NCBI GenBank assembly: GCA_038533575.1
Contig: JBCAYL010000001.1
Span: 210,226 to 274,225 of the forward strand
DNA from: Pseudomonadota bacterium
GTDB taxonomy: Bacteria > Pseudomonadota > Alphaproteobacteria > Rhodobacterales > Rhodobacteraceae
DNA length: 64,000 nt
Reading direction: 5' to 3'
Made by a program: the position numbers and the translations under genes
Notes under the pieces: generated by a model
Database searches by the model: none
Told to the model about the DNA's origin: nothing
What the model saw: the letters and a program-made list of their open reading frames with translations, nothing else
Part shown: positions 16,573-24,725 of the stretch, piece by piece
Layout: each line of letters opens with the position of its first letter
Numbering within the stretch: the stretch's first letter is position 1

Positions 16573-17178
16573 ATGCTGACGCTGGATCATGTGGCGGTCA
16601 GCGCCTCAACACTGGAGGCTGGCGCCCACGCAACCGAGCGCGCGCTCGGACTGGCGCTGGAGGCGGGCGGGGTGCATCCTGACTTCGGCACGCATAACAG
16701 GCTTCTTGGGCTCGGCGCGGAGTATCTGGAGGTGATTTCGATTGATCCTGCGGCGCCGCACCCGGGGCGCGCACGCTGGTTCGATCTCGATCGCTTCGCG
16801 GGCCCGCCGCGGCTCACCAACTGGATCCTGCGGACAGCATCGCTCGAGGCGGCCCTGGCGGCACTGGGGCCGGAATTCGGCACGCCGGTCGCGCTGAGGC
16901 GGGGCGATCTGCGCTGGCGCATGGCCGTCCCCGAGACGGGGCTCTTGCCCTTCGACAATTGCGCGCCCGCGCTCATCGAATGGGAGACCGAGGCGCCGGT
17001 GACGCGGCTCACCGCGCGCGGTGCGGCGCTCGAGGCGCTCACCGTGACGCACCCGGACGCCGAACGGCTCGCGGCGCTCCTCTCTCCGCATCTCGCGGAC
17101 GATCGTGTCACGTACCGGGCCGGCCTGCCGGGGCTCTCGGCGCAGATCAGCACGCCCCATGGCGCGCGGCACCTGTGA
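16573..17178 (+). CDS. VOC-superfamily protein (Glyoxalase_3-like)
   Basis: 201 residues with two vicinal-oxygen-chelate type repeats. The first starts LTLDHVAVSASTLEAG and includes GGVHPDFGTHNRLLGLG and YLEVISIDP; the second is more diverged. Such proteins form a metal site at the junction of the modules, but the substrate of this subfamily is unknown. Its place just after mcm invites the name methylmalonyl-CoA epimerase; length (201 versus about 140) and sequence do not fit that enzyme. The stop overlaps the GTG start of the next acetyltransferase gene, so the two are translationally coupled. Confidence 0.8.
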   Translation: MLTLDHVAVSASTLEAGAHATERALGLALEAGGVHPDFGTHNRLLGLGAEYLEVISIDPAAPHPGRARWFDLDRFAGPPRLTNWILRTASLEAALAALGPEFGTPVALRRGDLRWRMAVPETGLLPFDNCAPALIEWETEAPVTRLTARGAALEALTVTHPDAERLAALLSPHLADDRVTYRAGLPGLSAQISTPHGARHL

Positions 17179-17663
17179 TCCTGAGGCCAGCCATCCGCGC
17201 GGACCTGCCCGAAATCGTGCGCCTCTGGAACCACGCCATCCGCGACACCGTGGAGACCTTCAACAGCGCCGAGAAGTCGCTCGAGGAGCTCCAGGCGCTG
17301 CTCGACGCCCGTATGGCCGCCGGGCACGCCTTCCTCGTGGTCGAGGACGAGGGCTTTGCCGGCTTCGGCCATTACGGCCAGTTCCGCGGCGGCGTTGGCT
17401 ACGCGCACAGCATGGAGCACACGCTTTATCTGGCGCCCGCCGCCAAGGGCCGCGGCCTCGGTCGTGCGCTCCTCACGGCCCTCGAGGACCATGCCCGCGC
17501 GCAAGGGGCCCACAGCCTCATCGGGGGCATCGCCGGAGAGAATGCGCCGAGCATCGCCTTCCACGCCCATATGGGCTACCGCACCGTGGCGGCGGTGCCC
17601 GAGGTCGGGTTCAAGTTCGGCCGCTGGATGGACCTCGTCATCATGCAGAAAATCCTGTCCTGA
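17175..17663 (+). CDS. GNAT N-acetyltransferase, phosphinothricin/methionine-sulfoximine type
   Basis: 162 residues, start GTG 17175 overlapping the preceding stop (GTGA). It begins VILRPAIRADLPEIVRLWNH and has the family features of Pat/MddA-like amino-acid acetyltransferases: TVETFNSAEKSLEEL, AHSMEHTLYLAPAAKGRGLG with the acetyl-CoA binding GRGLGRALL loop, and the terminal GFKFGRWMDLVIMQKIL. These cytosolic enzymes N-acetylate methionine derivatives or the herbicide phosphinothricin; the natural substrate here is not known. Confidence 0.88.
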   Translation: MILRPAIRADLPEIVRLWNHAIRDTVETFNSAEKSLEELQALLDARMAAGHAFLVVEDEGFAGFGHYGQFRGGVGYAHSMEHTLYLAPAAKGRGLGRALLTALEDHARAQGAHSLIGGIAGENAPSIAFHAHMGYRTVAAVPEVGFKFGRWMDLVIMQKILS

Positions 17664-17695
17664 CATGGCCGTAGCCCCACGATAAGCTCTCGCCC

Positions 17696-18376
17696 ATGTC
17701 GATTTGGTCGCGGATTGGAGATGCGCTGTCAGCGCTGGCCCAGGGGGAGGGGCTGAGCGAGGTTTTCTCGCGGCTGCGGACCCCGCCCGAACGCACGGTG
17801 GCCTTCACCATCGCCGTCATCGCGCTGGGCGCCAAGATGGCCAAGGCCGACGGGCAGGTCACCCGGGACGAGGTCGCGGCGTTTCGCGAGGTGTTCCATA
17901 TCCCCGCAAGCGAGGAGGGCAATGCCGCCAAGCTCTTCAACATGGCGCGCACCGATGTGGCGGGCTTCGAGACCTATGCCAGCCGCATCAAGGCCATGTT
18001 CGGCGACGAGATGGATACGCTCAACGAGCTCATGGAGGGGCTCTTTCACATCGCCATGGCCGACGGGGCCTATCACGAGGGCGAGGACATCTTCCTCAAA
18101 CGCGTCGCGGAGATCTTCGGGCTCGAGGACCGCTCGTTTCGCTCGATGCGCGCGCGCCACGTGCCCAACGTGGAGAGCGATCCCTACGACGTGCTCGGGC
18201 TGCCGGGCGGCGCAAGCTACGAGGAGGCGCGGGCCCGCTGGCGCGAGCTCGTGCGCGAGACCCATCCCGACAGGCTCATGGCGCGGGGCGTCCCCGAGGA
18301 GGCCGTGAAGATCGCCGAAAAGCGCATGGTGGCCATCAACCGCGCCTGGGACGAAATCAGCCGGCACGCGGGCTGA
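17696..18376 (+). CDS. DjlA-like co-chaperone (TerB-like domain plus J domain)
   Basis: 226 residues. Residues about 30-145 form an acidic helical TerB/DjlA central domain with two metal-type motifs (KMAKADGQVTRDE, IAMADGAYHEGED). Residues about 163-226 form a DnaJ domain: DPYDVLGLPGGASYEEARAR, the HPD tripeptide at 190-192, and NRAWDEI. J proteins stimulate the ATPase of DnaK. Unlike E. coli DjlA there is no N-terminal membrane helix, so this form is probably cytosolic. The stop codon overlaps the next gene's ATG (TGATG). Confidence 0.88.
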   Translation: MSIWSRIGDALSALAQGEGLSEVFSRLRTPPERTVAFTIAVIALGAKMAKADGQVTRDEVAAFREVFHIPASEEGNAAKLFNMARTDVAGFETYASRIKAMFGDEMDTLNELMEGLFHIAMADGAYHEGEDIFLKRVAEIFGLEDRSFRSMRARHVPNVESDPYDVLGLPGGASYEEARARWRELVRETHPDRLMARGVPEEAVKIAEKRMVAINRAWDEISRHAG

Positions 18377-19374
18377 TGCCGAGGCTTGCCACCTACAACG
18401 TGGAGTGGTTCGCGAAGCTCTTCGACGGTGCGGGCGAGCCGCAAGCGGATGGCGGGTGGTCCGGGCGCCATGACGTGACCCGTGCCGCGCAGCTTGCGGG
18501 CCTCACCCGGGTTTTCCGCGAGGTCGATGCCGATCTCTGGGTGATCATCGAGGCGCCCGATGACGGCCCGGACAGGTCCACCAGGGTGGCGCTCGAGACC
18601 TTCGCCGAGGCCGCCGGCCTGCGCGCGTCGCGGACGCTCGTGGGCTTTGCCAACGATACCCAGCAGGAGATCGCGCTCCTCTATGATCCCGCGGTCGTCA
18701 CCGCGCTCCATGATCCGCAGGAGAGCAGGGACGCGCCGCGCTTTGACCGGGATCTCGCCATCGATCTCGACGTCGATGCGCGGGGCGACCGGGTGGTGTG
18801 GTCGAAGCCCCCGCTCGAAGCCGCGATCACCATCGGTGACCACGCGCTCCGCCTCATCGGTGTCCATGCGAAGTCGAAGGCGCCCCATGGCGCCCGGACA
18901 CCGGCGGATGTCATGCGTATCTCCATCTCCAACCGCCGCAAGCAGCTTGCGCAATGCATCTGGCTACGCCGCCGCGTGGAAGCGCATCTGGCCGCCGGGG
19001 AGCCGCTCATCGTGGCGGGAGATTTCAACGACGGCCCGGGCCTCGATGAATACGAAGAGCTCTTCGGGCGCTCTGGCGTGGAGATCGTCATGGGCGAGGG
19101 GGTGCAGGCGCTCTTCGATCCCCATGCGCGCGCGGCCCTTGTATCCCGCTTTGCCACGCCCACGACGGCGCGGTTCTGGCTGAGCCATGAGGAGCGCTAC
19201 CTGCAGGCGCTTCTCGACTACGTCATGGTGTCGCCCGACCTGCGCGCGCGGGATCCACGCTGGCGCATCTGGCACCCCTTCGATGACCCGCAGTGCTTTC
19301 GGGATGCAGGCCTGCGGCAGGCGCTCCTCGACGCCTCCGACCACTTCCCCGTTTCCATGGACATCGCGCTCTGA
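18376..19374 (+). CDS. Endonuclease/exonuclease/phosphatase (EEP) family protein
   Basis: 332 residues. The start ATG 18376 shares a base with the stop of the DjlA-like gene. The EEP fold is indicated by LATYNVEWFAKLF at the N-terminus, DLWVIIEAPDDG, LIGVHAKSK, the catalytic strand LIVAGDFNDGPG and the C-terminal ASDHFPVSMDI with the general-base His. Metal-dependent hydrolases of this class cut phosphodiesters in nucleic acids, lipids or nucleotides. There is no secretion signal, so it is probably cytosolic; the substrate cannot be assigned. Confidence 0.87.
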   Translation: MPRLATYNVEWFAKLFDGAGEPQADGGWSGRHDVTRAAQLAGLTRVFREVDADLWVIIEAPDDGPDRSTRVALETFAEAAGLRASRTLVGFANDTQQEIALLYDPAVVTALHDPQESRDAPRFDRDLAIDLDVDARGDRVVWSKPPLEAAITIGDHALRLIGVHAKSKAPHGARTPADVMRISISNRRKQLAQCIWLRRRVEAHLAAGEPLIVAGDFNDGPGLDEYEELFGRSGVEIVMGEGVQALFDPHARAALVSRFATPTTARFWLSHEERYLQALLDYVMVSPDLRARDPRWRIWHPFDDPQCFRDAGLRQALLDASDHFPVSMDIAL

Positions 19375-19411
19375 GCTTTGCGACGGGCCTCGGAGCGCCT
19401 ATTTATGAAAT

Positions 19412-19780
19412 ATGAGACAGCTTTTCCTGATCGCCGCCCTCGCTCTGCCCTCCGCCGCGCTTGCGCAGGAGACAGGCGACGAGGAGGGCCTTTCGCTTAT
19501 GGAGCGCGGCGCGCAGCTTTTCTTCGAGGGGCTGATGGACGAGATGGAGCCCGCCATCGAGGGGTTCGAGGGCCTTGCGCGCGATATCGGTCCTGCCATG
19601 CGCGACATGCTCGAGCAGATGGGGCCCGCCTTCGCCGACCTCATGGAGAGCATCGACGATCTGTCCAATTACGAGCCGCCAGAGATGTTGCCCAACGGGG
19701 ATATCATCATCCGTCGCAAGCCGGACGCGCCCGACTTCGAGATGCCCGAGATCGGCGAGGACGGCGCAGTGGAGCTCTGA
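19412..19780 (+). CDS. Secreted acidic hypothetical protein
   Basis: 122 residues with a clear Sec signal peptide (MRQLFLIAALALPSAALAQ, cleavage after ALA). The mature protein is strongly acidic and Met-rich, with an amphipathic helical stretch LFFEGLMDEMEPAIEGFEGL and the ending PDFEMPEIGEDGAVEL. Similar short periplasmic proteins occur in Rhodobacteraceae and are sometimes labelled as ATPases, but no Walker motif is present. Function unknown. It is convergent with ppx. Confidence 0.75.
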   Translation: MRQLFLIAALALPSAALAQETGDEEGLSLMERGAQLFFEGLMDEMEPAIEGFEGLARDIGPAMRDMLEQMGPAFADLMESIDDLSNYEPPEMLPNGDIIIRRKPDAPDFEMPEIGEDGAVEL

Positions 19781-19789
19781 GGCCGCCGC

Positions 19790-21349
19790 CTAGGCGGCGC
19801 GGGTCTTCTGCCGGGCGATCTTGATGTTAGTCTCTGCCTCGAGCGCTGCGGCCAGGCTATTGAAGCGCGCCTCCACGACTTCGCCAAACAGCGGCTCGGC
19901 GGCTTGGGAGAGCGTGAGTGTCAGCACCTTCTTCTTGGGCGCCCAGTGGAGCGAGGCCCCGGTATCGTCGGCCTCGGCCCAGAGCATGGCCCCGAAGCGC
20001 ATCGCGCGCCCCACGATCTCCGCCAGCGATTGCTCTGCCTCCGAGAGCATGGGCACGAGATCGTCGATCCGGCTGCCCGCGCGGCTGTTCTTGTAGCGGT
20101 GCAGGAGGGCAAGCCCGAGGAACACCCGCTCGGCATGCTTGAGCCCGCCCAGATTGGCGCGCGTGGCATTATCAAAGCAGACCTCCGCGCGGTAATCGGG
20201 ATGCGCCCGCCAGCTCACGTCGTGGAGCAGGCAGGCCGCCTTGATTAGACGCTTCTCGGCCATGTTGGTCCGGGAGAAGAGCGGCGCGATAAATTCGTAG
20301 AGCCGTGTCCCGAAGCCCGGCAGGCGGGCATCCTTGGCCTCGGCAAAGCGGCACGCCTCGATCAGCGGGTCCCGCTTGCGCAGCCGCTCAGGCATCTGTT
20401 CGTAAAGCAGGCCTTCCCGGATCCCGTAGGAGGAGACGGCGATGTCCCGCGGCTTGAAGCGGCCCACGAGGCGGTGGAGCACCTCCGCGGCGAGGGGAAC
20501 GAGCGCCATCCGCGTGGCGGAGATCGAGCAGCGCGCGCGGAGCGCCTCGTGGTCTTCGGCGGCGAGGTATTCGGCCGTGGCGCGCACGTCCTTCGACGTC
20601 ATCCGGTATTCGTGGAGCACGTGAAGAGGGTAGCCGCGGCGGTCCATGTCGATGCGCGCGAAGGCGCGCCATGAGCCGCCGACGAGAAAGAGCCTGTTGG
20701 GCTGGGCGCCGAGCGCCTCCTCCATGCGCGCGAGATGTTCGTCGATCAGGGCCTTGCGTCCCTTCTTGCCGCCGGTGACGTCCTTCATCTTGAGCGGCCC
20801 GAGCGGAGATGTTTCGCGGCGGCCCACGAGGCCGCCCTCGATTTCGGCCAGTTCCATGGAGGAGCCGCCGATGTCGCAGACGAGGCCGTAGGAGCCCGGC
20901 CAGCCAAGGAGCACGCCCTGCGCGGAGAGCCGCGCTTCCTCGCGCCCGTCCACGACCCAGATCTTGAGGCCGGTTTCGCGCTCCACATCCGCGCGGAAGG
21001 CGGGGCCGTCCTCGGCGTCGCGCACGGCGGCGGTGGCGGCCACCGTGATATCCTTGACGCCCGCGCCGCGGGCCACGGCGGCAAAGCGCTTCATGGCTGC
21101 GAGGGCGCGCACGCGGCCTTCGGGATTAAGGTGACCGGTCTCGCCAAGGCCCGCGCCGAGGCCGCACATGATCTTCTCGTTGTAGAAATATGCTGGCGAG
21201 CGCGCGGCCCCATCAAAGATGACGAGGCGCACGGAGTTGGAGCCCACATCCACGACGCCCACGCGGCTGAGCGCGCGAGCAGACGGGTCCTCGAAGAGGG
21301 GCCGCCCGAAAGGGCCCCAGTCATCGGGTGTGTCGCTTGGACCGTCCAT
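19790..21349 (-). CDS. ppx: Exopolyphosphatase / GppA-type phosphatase
   Basis: 519 residues. An actin-like ATPase fold is shown by GVVDVGSNSVRLVIFDG (phosphate loop 1), CDIGGSSMELAEIEGG (loop 2) and the DGREEARLSAQGV segment, followed by an HD-type C-terminal part with LLHDVSWRAHPDYRAE. The enzyme removes terminal phosphate from polyphosphate, or the 5' phosphate from pppGpp. It lies downstream of ppk1 on the same strand with a VOC gene between, so synthesis and breakdown of polyphosphate are encoded together. ATG 21349 is chosen over 21385 because the latter adds only a basic non-conserved extension. Confidence 0.93.
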   Translation of the reverse strand: MDGPSDTPDDWGPFGRPLFEDPSARALSRVGVVDVGSNSVRLVIFDGAARSPAYFYNEKIMCGLGAGLGETGHLNPEGRVRALAAMKRFAAVARGAGVKDITVAATAAVRDAEDGPAFRADVERETGLKIWVVDGREEARLSAQGVLLGWPGSYGLVCDIGGSSMELAEIEGGLVGRRETSPLGPLKMKDVTGGKKGRKALIDEHLARMEEALGAQPNRLFLVGGSWRAFARIDMDRRGYPLHVLHEYRMTSKDVRATAEYLAAEDHEALRARCSISATRMALVPLAAEVLHRLVGRFKPRDIAVSSYGIREGLLYEQMPERLRKRDPLIEACRFAEAKDARLPGFGTRLYEFIAPLFSRTNMAEKRLIKAACLLHDVSWRAHPDYRAEVCFDNATRANLGGLKHAERVFLGLALLHRYKNSRAGSRIDDLVPMLSEAEQSLAEIVGRAMRFGAMLWAEADDTGASLHWAPKKKVLTLTLSQAAEPLFGEVVEARFNSLAAALEAETNIKIARQKTRAA

Positions 21350-21427
21350 GCGTCTCCCTCGTGCCGGACGCCTTAGTGATGCCAAGGGGCCGGGGAGGCG
21401 TCAATGGGACGAAAGGGACCGCCCGTT

Positions 21428-21832
21428 TCAGCCGTCTCGCGTGGGGTCGGCGGGATTAGTGGAATAAAGTGCGAGCTTGTTGCCCTGCGGATCGCGCAGG
21501 TAGCCGACGTAGAAATTTGGGCTGTAGGCGGCGCGAAAACCGGGCTGACCTTCATCTGTCCCATCCGCCGCCAGACCTGCGGCATGAAGCGTGCGGACCT
21601 GCGCCTGATCCTTGGCCTCGAAGGCGATCATCATTCCGTTGCCCGGTGTTGCGGGCGCGCCATTGAAAGGCCTCGTGATGTAGATGTCGACGGCCTTTGG
21701 CTCCGACGGGAGAAGGTATTCCATGCCGCGCTCATCGGCCTCCACCGTGTAGCCCATGGGCAGGAGGATCGCGTCGTAGAACCGGCGGGCGACCGTAAAG
21801 TCATCCGCCCCGATGTTGACGTTGCCGATCAA
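21428..21832 (-). CDS. VOC-family (glyoxalase-like) protein
   Basis: 134 residues, one vicinal-oxygen-chelate module pair: MIGNVNIGADDFTVARRFYD, GNGMMIAFEAKDQAQVRTLH and YSPNFYVGYLRDPQGNKLAL. The expected metal ligands of classical glyoxalases are partly missing (Asn at the first position), so catalysis may differ. The gene starts 2 bp after the ppk1 stop and precedes ppx, so it is almost certainly in the same transcript. No link between this fold and polyphosphate is known to me. Confidence 0.85.
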   Translation of the reverse strand: MIGNVNIGADDFTVARRFYDAILLPMGYTVEADERGMEYLLPSEPKAVDIYITRPFNGAPATPGNGMMIAFEAKDQAQVRTLHAAGLAADGTDEGQPGFRAAYSPNFYVGYLRDPQGNKLALYSTNPADPTRDG

Positions 21833-21834
21833 GG

Positions 21835-24021
21835 TCAGTCGTCCGAGCCGTGGGTCAGCTTGGGCACATCCGCGGCCCCCGCCGAGCCGCGGCCCGAGAG
21901 CGACGGGTTCTCCATGAAGAAGCGGTGGCAGCTGAAGGCGAAGTCTTCGCCGGTCTCGGCGCGGGTGAAGGAGCCGTCGGCATTCATCACCCAGCTTTGC
22001 GCCACGTCAGCGAGATTGGCGGCCATGATCTGGCTCACGATCTGCGCTTTCACCGTCTTGTTGGTGCATTCCACCAGCGTCTCCACGCGGCGGTTCAGGT
22101 TGCGCCCCATCCAATCGGCCGAGGACATGAAGACGCGCGCCTTGCCCGAGGGCAGCCCGTGGCCATTGCCGAAGCAGACGATCCGCGAATGCTCCAAAAA
22201 GCGGCCCACCACGGATTTCACCCGGATATTCTCCGACAGCCCTTCAACACCCGGGCGCAGCCCGCAGATGCCGCGCACGACGAGGTCGATCTGCACGCCG
22301 CCCTGAGACGCGGCGTAAAGCGCGTCGATCACCTCGGCATCGATGAGCGAGTTCATCTTGGCCCAGATCTGTGCGGGCTTGCCGGCCTTGGCATGATCGA
22401 TCTCGGCCTTGATGAGATCGAGAAGCCGCGGCTTGAGCGTGGTCGGCGAGATCGCGAGGTTCTCCAGCGCCTCGGGCTCGGCATAGCCCGACAGGTAATT
22501 GAACACCTTGGTGGCATCCCGCCCCAGTGCGCGGTCGCACGTGAAGAGGGAAAGGTCGGTATACACCTTGGCCGTGCCGGGGTGGTAATTGCCCGTCCCG
22601 AAATGCGTATAGGTGACGAGCTCCTTGCCCTCGCGCCGCACGACGACGGAGATCTTTGCATGGGTCTTCAGGTTCATGAAGCCGTAGACCACGTGCGCGC
22701 CGGAGCGCTCCAGCCGCCGGGACTGCCGGATATTGGCGGCCTCGTCGAAGCGGGCCTTCAGCTCCACGAGCGCGGTGACGGACTTGCCCTCTTCGGCGGC
22801 CTCGCAGAGCGCCTCGACGATGGGGCTGTCCTTTGACGTGCGGTAGAGCGTCTGCTTGATGGCCACCACGTTGGGATCGCGCGCGGCCTGCCCGAGGAAG
22901 CGCACCACCATGTCGAAGGTCTCGTAGGGGTGGTGCAGAAGCATGTCCTTTTGCCGTATGGCGGCGAACATGTCCCCGTCATGATCCTGGACGCGCTCGG
23001 GCACGCGGGGCGTGAAGGAAGGCCAGAGCAGATCGGGGCGATGGTCGCCCACGAGCTCCGCGAGGTCCGCCATGCCAATGAGGCCCTCGATCTCGATCAC
23101 TTCCTGCTCGGTGACGCAGAGCTCGCTCATGATTTCCGCCTTGAGCCCGGCGGGCGCGCCTGCGGAGAGCTTCATGCGCACGACCTCGCCCCGGCGCCGT
23201 CGTTTGAGCGCGGTCTCGAATTCGCGCACGAGGTCCTCGGCCTCTTCCTCGAGTTCGAGGTCGCTGTCGCGCAGGATTCGGAAGGCGCAGTGGCCCTTGA
23301 GCTTGTAGCCCGGAAAGAGGCTGTCGATGTGCAGCAGCAGAAGCTCTTCGGTCGGCAGCACGCGGCGCGAGCCCGAGGCCGGCAGATCCCAGAAGCGCTG
23401 GAGCTGCGAGGGAATGGGCAGGAGGGCGCGGAGCGGCTCCTTGTTCGATTTCCGCTCGAGCTCCAGGGCGAGCGCAAAGCCCGTGTTCGGCAAAAACGGG
23501 AAGGGGTGGGCCGGGTCGATGGCCAGCGGCGACAGCACCGCGAAAACCTGGCTCACGAAGACCTCGCTCAGCTCGGCGCGGTCTTCCTCGGTGAGTTCGG
23601 AGGCGGTGAGGATATCGATGCCCTCGGCCTCCATGAGCTGCTTGAGGTCGGCATAGACGACCTGCTGCCGCTCCATGAGATTGCGGGCGTCGGTGTTGAT
23701 CTGCACCAGCTGCTCTGCGGGCGTCAGGCCGTCCGCGGCGGGGGTGGTGTTGCCTGCCTGTGCCAGCTCGCGGAGACCGGCGACGCGGACGGTGTAGAAT
23801 TCATCGAGGTTCGTGGCCGAGATCGACAGGAACCGGAGCCGCTCGAGGAGCGGCACGCGCGGGTTCTCGGCCTCCTCCAGCACGCGCCAGTTGAAGCCCA
23901 GCCAGCTCAGCTCGCGATTGTAGAACCGCGCCGGGCTCTTCAGATCGAAATCCGGCGCAGCCACCGCGCGCTCGGAAGCGTGCAGAAAGTCGGCATGGGT
24001 CTTGGGCAGATCTTTGGGCAT
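21835..24021 (-). CDS. ppk1: Polyphosphate kinase 1
   Basis: 728 residues, full length. It polymerises the gamma phosphate of ATP into polyphosphate at the inner membrane or in the cytosol. The N domain starts RFYNRELSWLGFNWRVLEEA; the head domain has LSPLAIDPAHPFPFLPN; the two phospholipase-D-like catalytic domains carry the autophosphorylated His in NLKTHAKISVV (His454) and the second conserved His in RFLEHSRIVCFG (His611). THFGTGNYHPGTAKVYTD is also diagnostic. It is preceded by hdaA on the same strand (41 bp apart), an arrangement common in Alphaproteobacteria, and followed by a VOC gene and ppx. Confidence 0.97.
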   Translation of the reverse strand: MPKDLPKTHADFLHASERAVAAPDFDLKSPARFYNRELSWLGFNWRVLEEAENPRVPLLERLRFLSISATNLDEFYTVRVAGLRELAQAGNTTPAADGLTPAEQLVQINTDARNLMERQQVVYADLKQLMEAEGIDILTASELTEEDRAELSEVFVSQVFAVLSPLAIDPAHPFPFLPNTGFALALELERKSNKEPLRALLPIPSQLQRFWDLPASGSRRVLPTEELLLLHIDSLFPGYKLKGHCAFRILRDSDLELEEEAEDLVREFETALKRRRRGEVVRMKLSAGAPAGLKAEIMSELCVTEQEVIEIEGLIGMADLAELVGDHRPDLLWPSFTPRVPERVQDHDGDMFAAIRQKDMLLHHPYETFDMVVRFLGQAARDPNVVAIKQTLYRTSKDSPIVEALCEAAEEGKSVTALVELKARFDEAANIRQSRRLERSGAHVVYGFMNLKTHAKISVVVRREGKELVTYTHFGTGNYHPGTAKVYTDLSLFTCDRALGRDATKVFNYLSGYAEPEALENLAISPTTLKPRLLDLIKAEIDHAKAGKPAQIWAKMNSLIDAEVIDALYAASQGGVQIDLVVRGICGLRPGVEGLSENIRVKSVVGRFLEHSRIVCFGNGHGLPSGKARVFMSSADWMGRNLNRRVETLVECTNKTVKAQIVSQIMAANLADVAQSWVMNADGSFTRAETGEDFAFSCHRFFMENPSLSGRGSAGAADVPKLTHGSDD

Positions 24022-24062
24022 CGCACGATCATGACAGGCGTTTGTGACACAAGAGTGTCGCC

Positions 24063-24725
24063 CTATTCGGCGTCCGCGTCCAGTACGCGCGCCGCCAGCG
24101 CCGTGGTGATCTCGCGTTTCTCGGCCAGGGAGAGCGTGTCGAGGCGGGCGACGATGCGGCCTGCCTCGGCATAGCTGCGGCCCATGCGGCGCGTCAGGTA
24201 TCCCAGGAGGTTCGGGGCCGGATTGAGCTGCCGGTCCACCATGAGCTTGGCGAGGATGGCCGTGAGCGTGGCGTCGTCGGGCGCCTCGATGCGCGCGATG
24301 GCGGTGGCTTCCATGCGGCTTTTCAGATCCGGCAGCGTGATATTCCAGGCGCTCGGGGGCGTCCGCGCCACGAGGAGGAGCGGCAGGCCCGCGGCAGCGA
24401 GGTTGTTGTGGAGGTGAAAGAGCGCCTCCTCGGCCTCCCTGCGGCCCGCGACCGCCTCCGCATCATCCACGATGACGGGCGTCTCCGCGCGGTCTGGCAG
24501 GTCGCGCGCGCCGTGGAGCTGGGCGGCGCCGGTGCGGCTGGCGTGTATGCGCGCGAGGTGGGTCTTGCCGGCGCCCGCCTCGCCCGTGAGCACGAGTTTG
24601 CCCAGCGGCCACGTGGCCGGGTCCGCCAGCATTGCGCGCGCCACGGCGCTGGCCTCTCCTTCGTAGAAATCGTGGGCGGCGTAGGAGGTGCGGAGCGGCT
24701 GCGGGAAGGCGAGCTGCTCAGCCAT
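24063..24725 (-). CDS. hdaA: HdaA, DnaA-related replication regulator
   Basis: 220 residues. An AAA+ domain related to DnaA domain III: QLAFPQPLRTSYAAHDFYEG at the N-terminus, Walker A GEAGAGKT (48-55), a Walker B-like VIVDDAEAV, and sensor region LPDLKSRMEA ... IEAPDDATLTAILAKLMVDR. HdaA promotes hydrolysis of DnaA-bound ATP with the sliding clamp and so prevents over-initiation. It has no DNA-binding domain IV, as expected. ATG 24725 is chosen because it begins the conserved Q-L-x-F clamp-binding N-terminus. The start overlaps the end of the AI-2E gene by 8 bp. Confidence 0.9.
   Translation of the reverse strand: MAEQLAFPQPLRTSYAAHDFYEGEASAVARAMLADPATWPLGKLVLTGEAGAGKTHLARIHASRTGAAQLHGARDLPDRAETPVIVDDAEAVAGRREAEEALFHLHNNLAAAGLPLLLVARTPPSAWNITLPDLKSRMEATAIARIEAPDDATLTAILAKLMVDRQLNPAPNLLGYLTRRMGRSYAEAGRIVARLDTLSLAEKREITTALAARVLDADAE

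Noticed and set aside
16573-17178. VOC protein next to mcm as methylmalonyl-CoA epimerase
   Set aside because: The epimerase is a VOC protein of about 140 residues with distinct metal ligands; this one has 201 residues and fits the Glyoxalase_3 type, coupled to an acetyltransferase.
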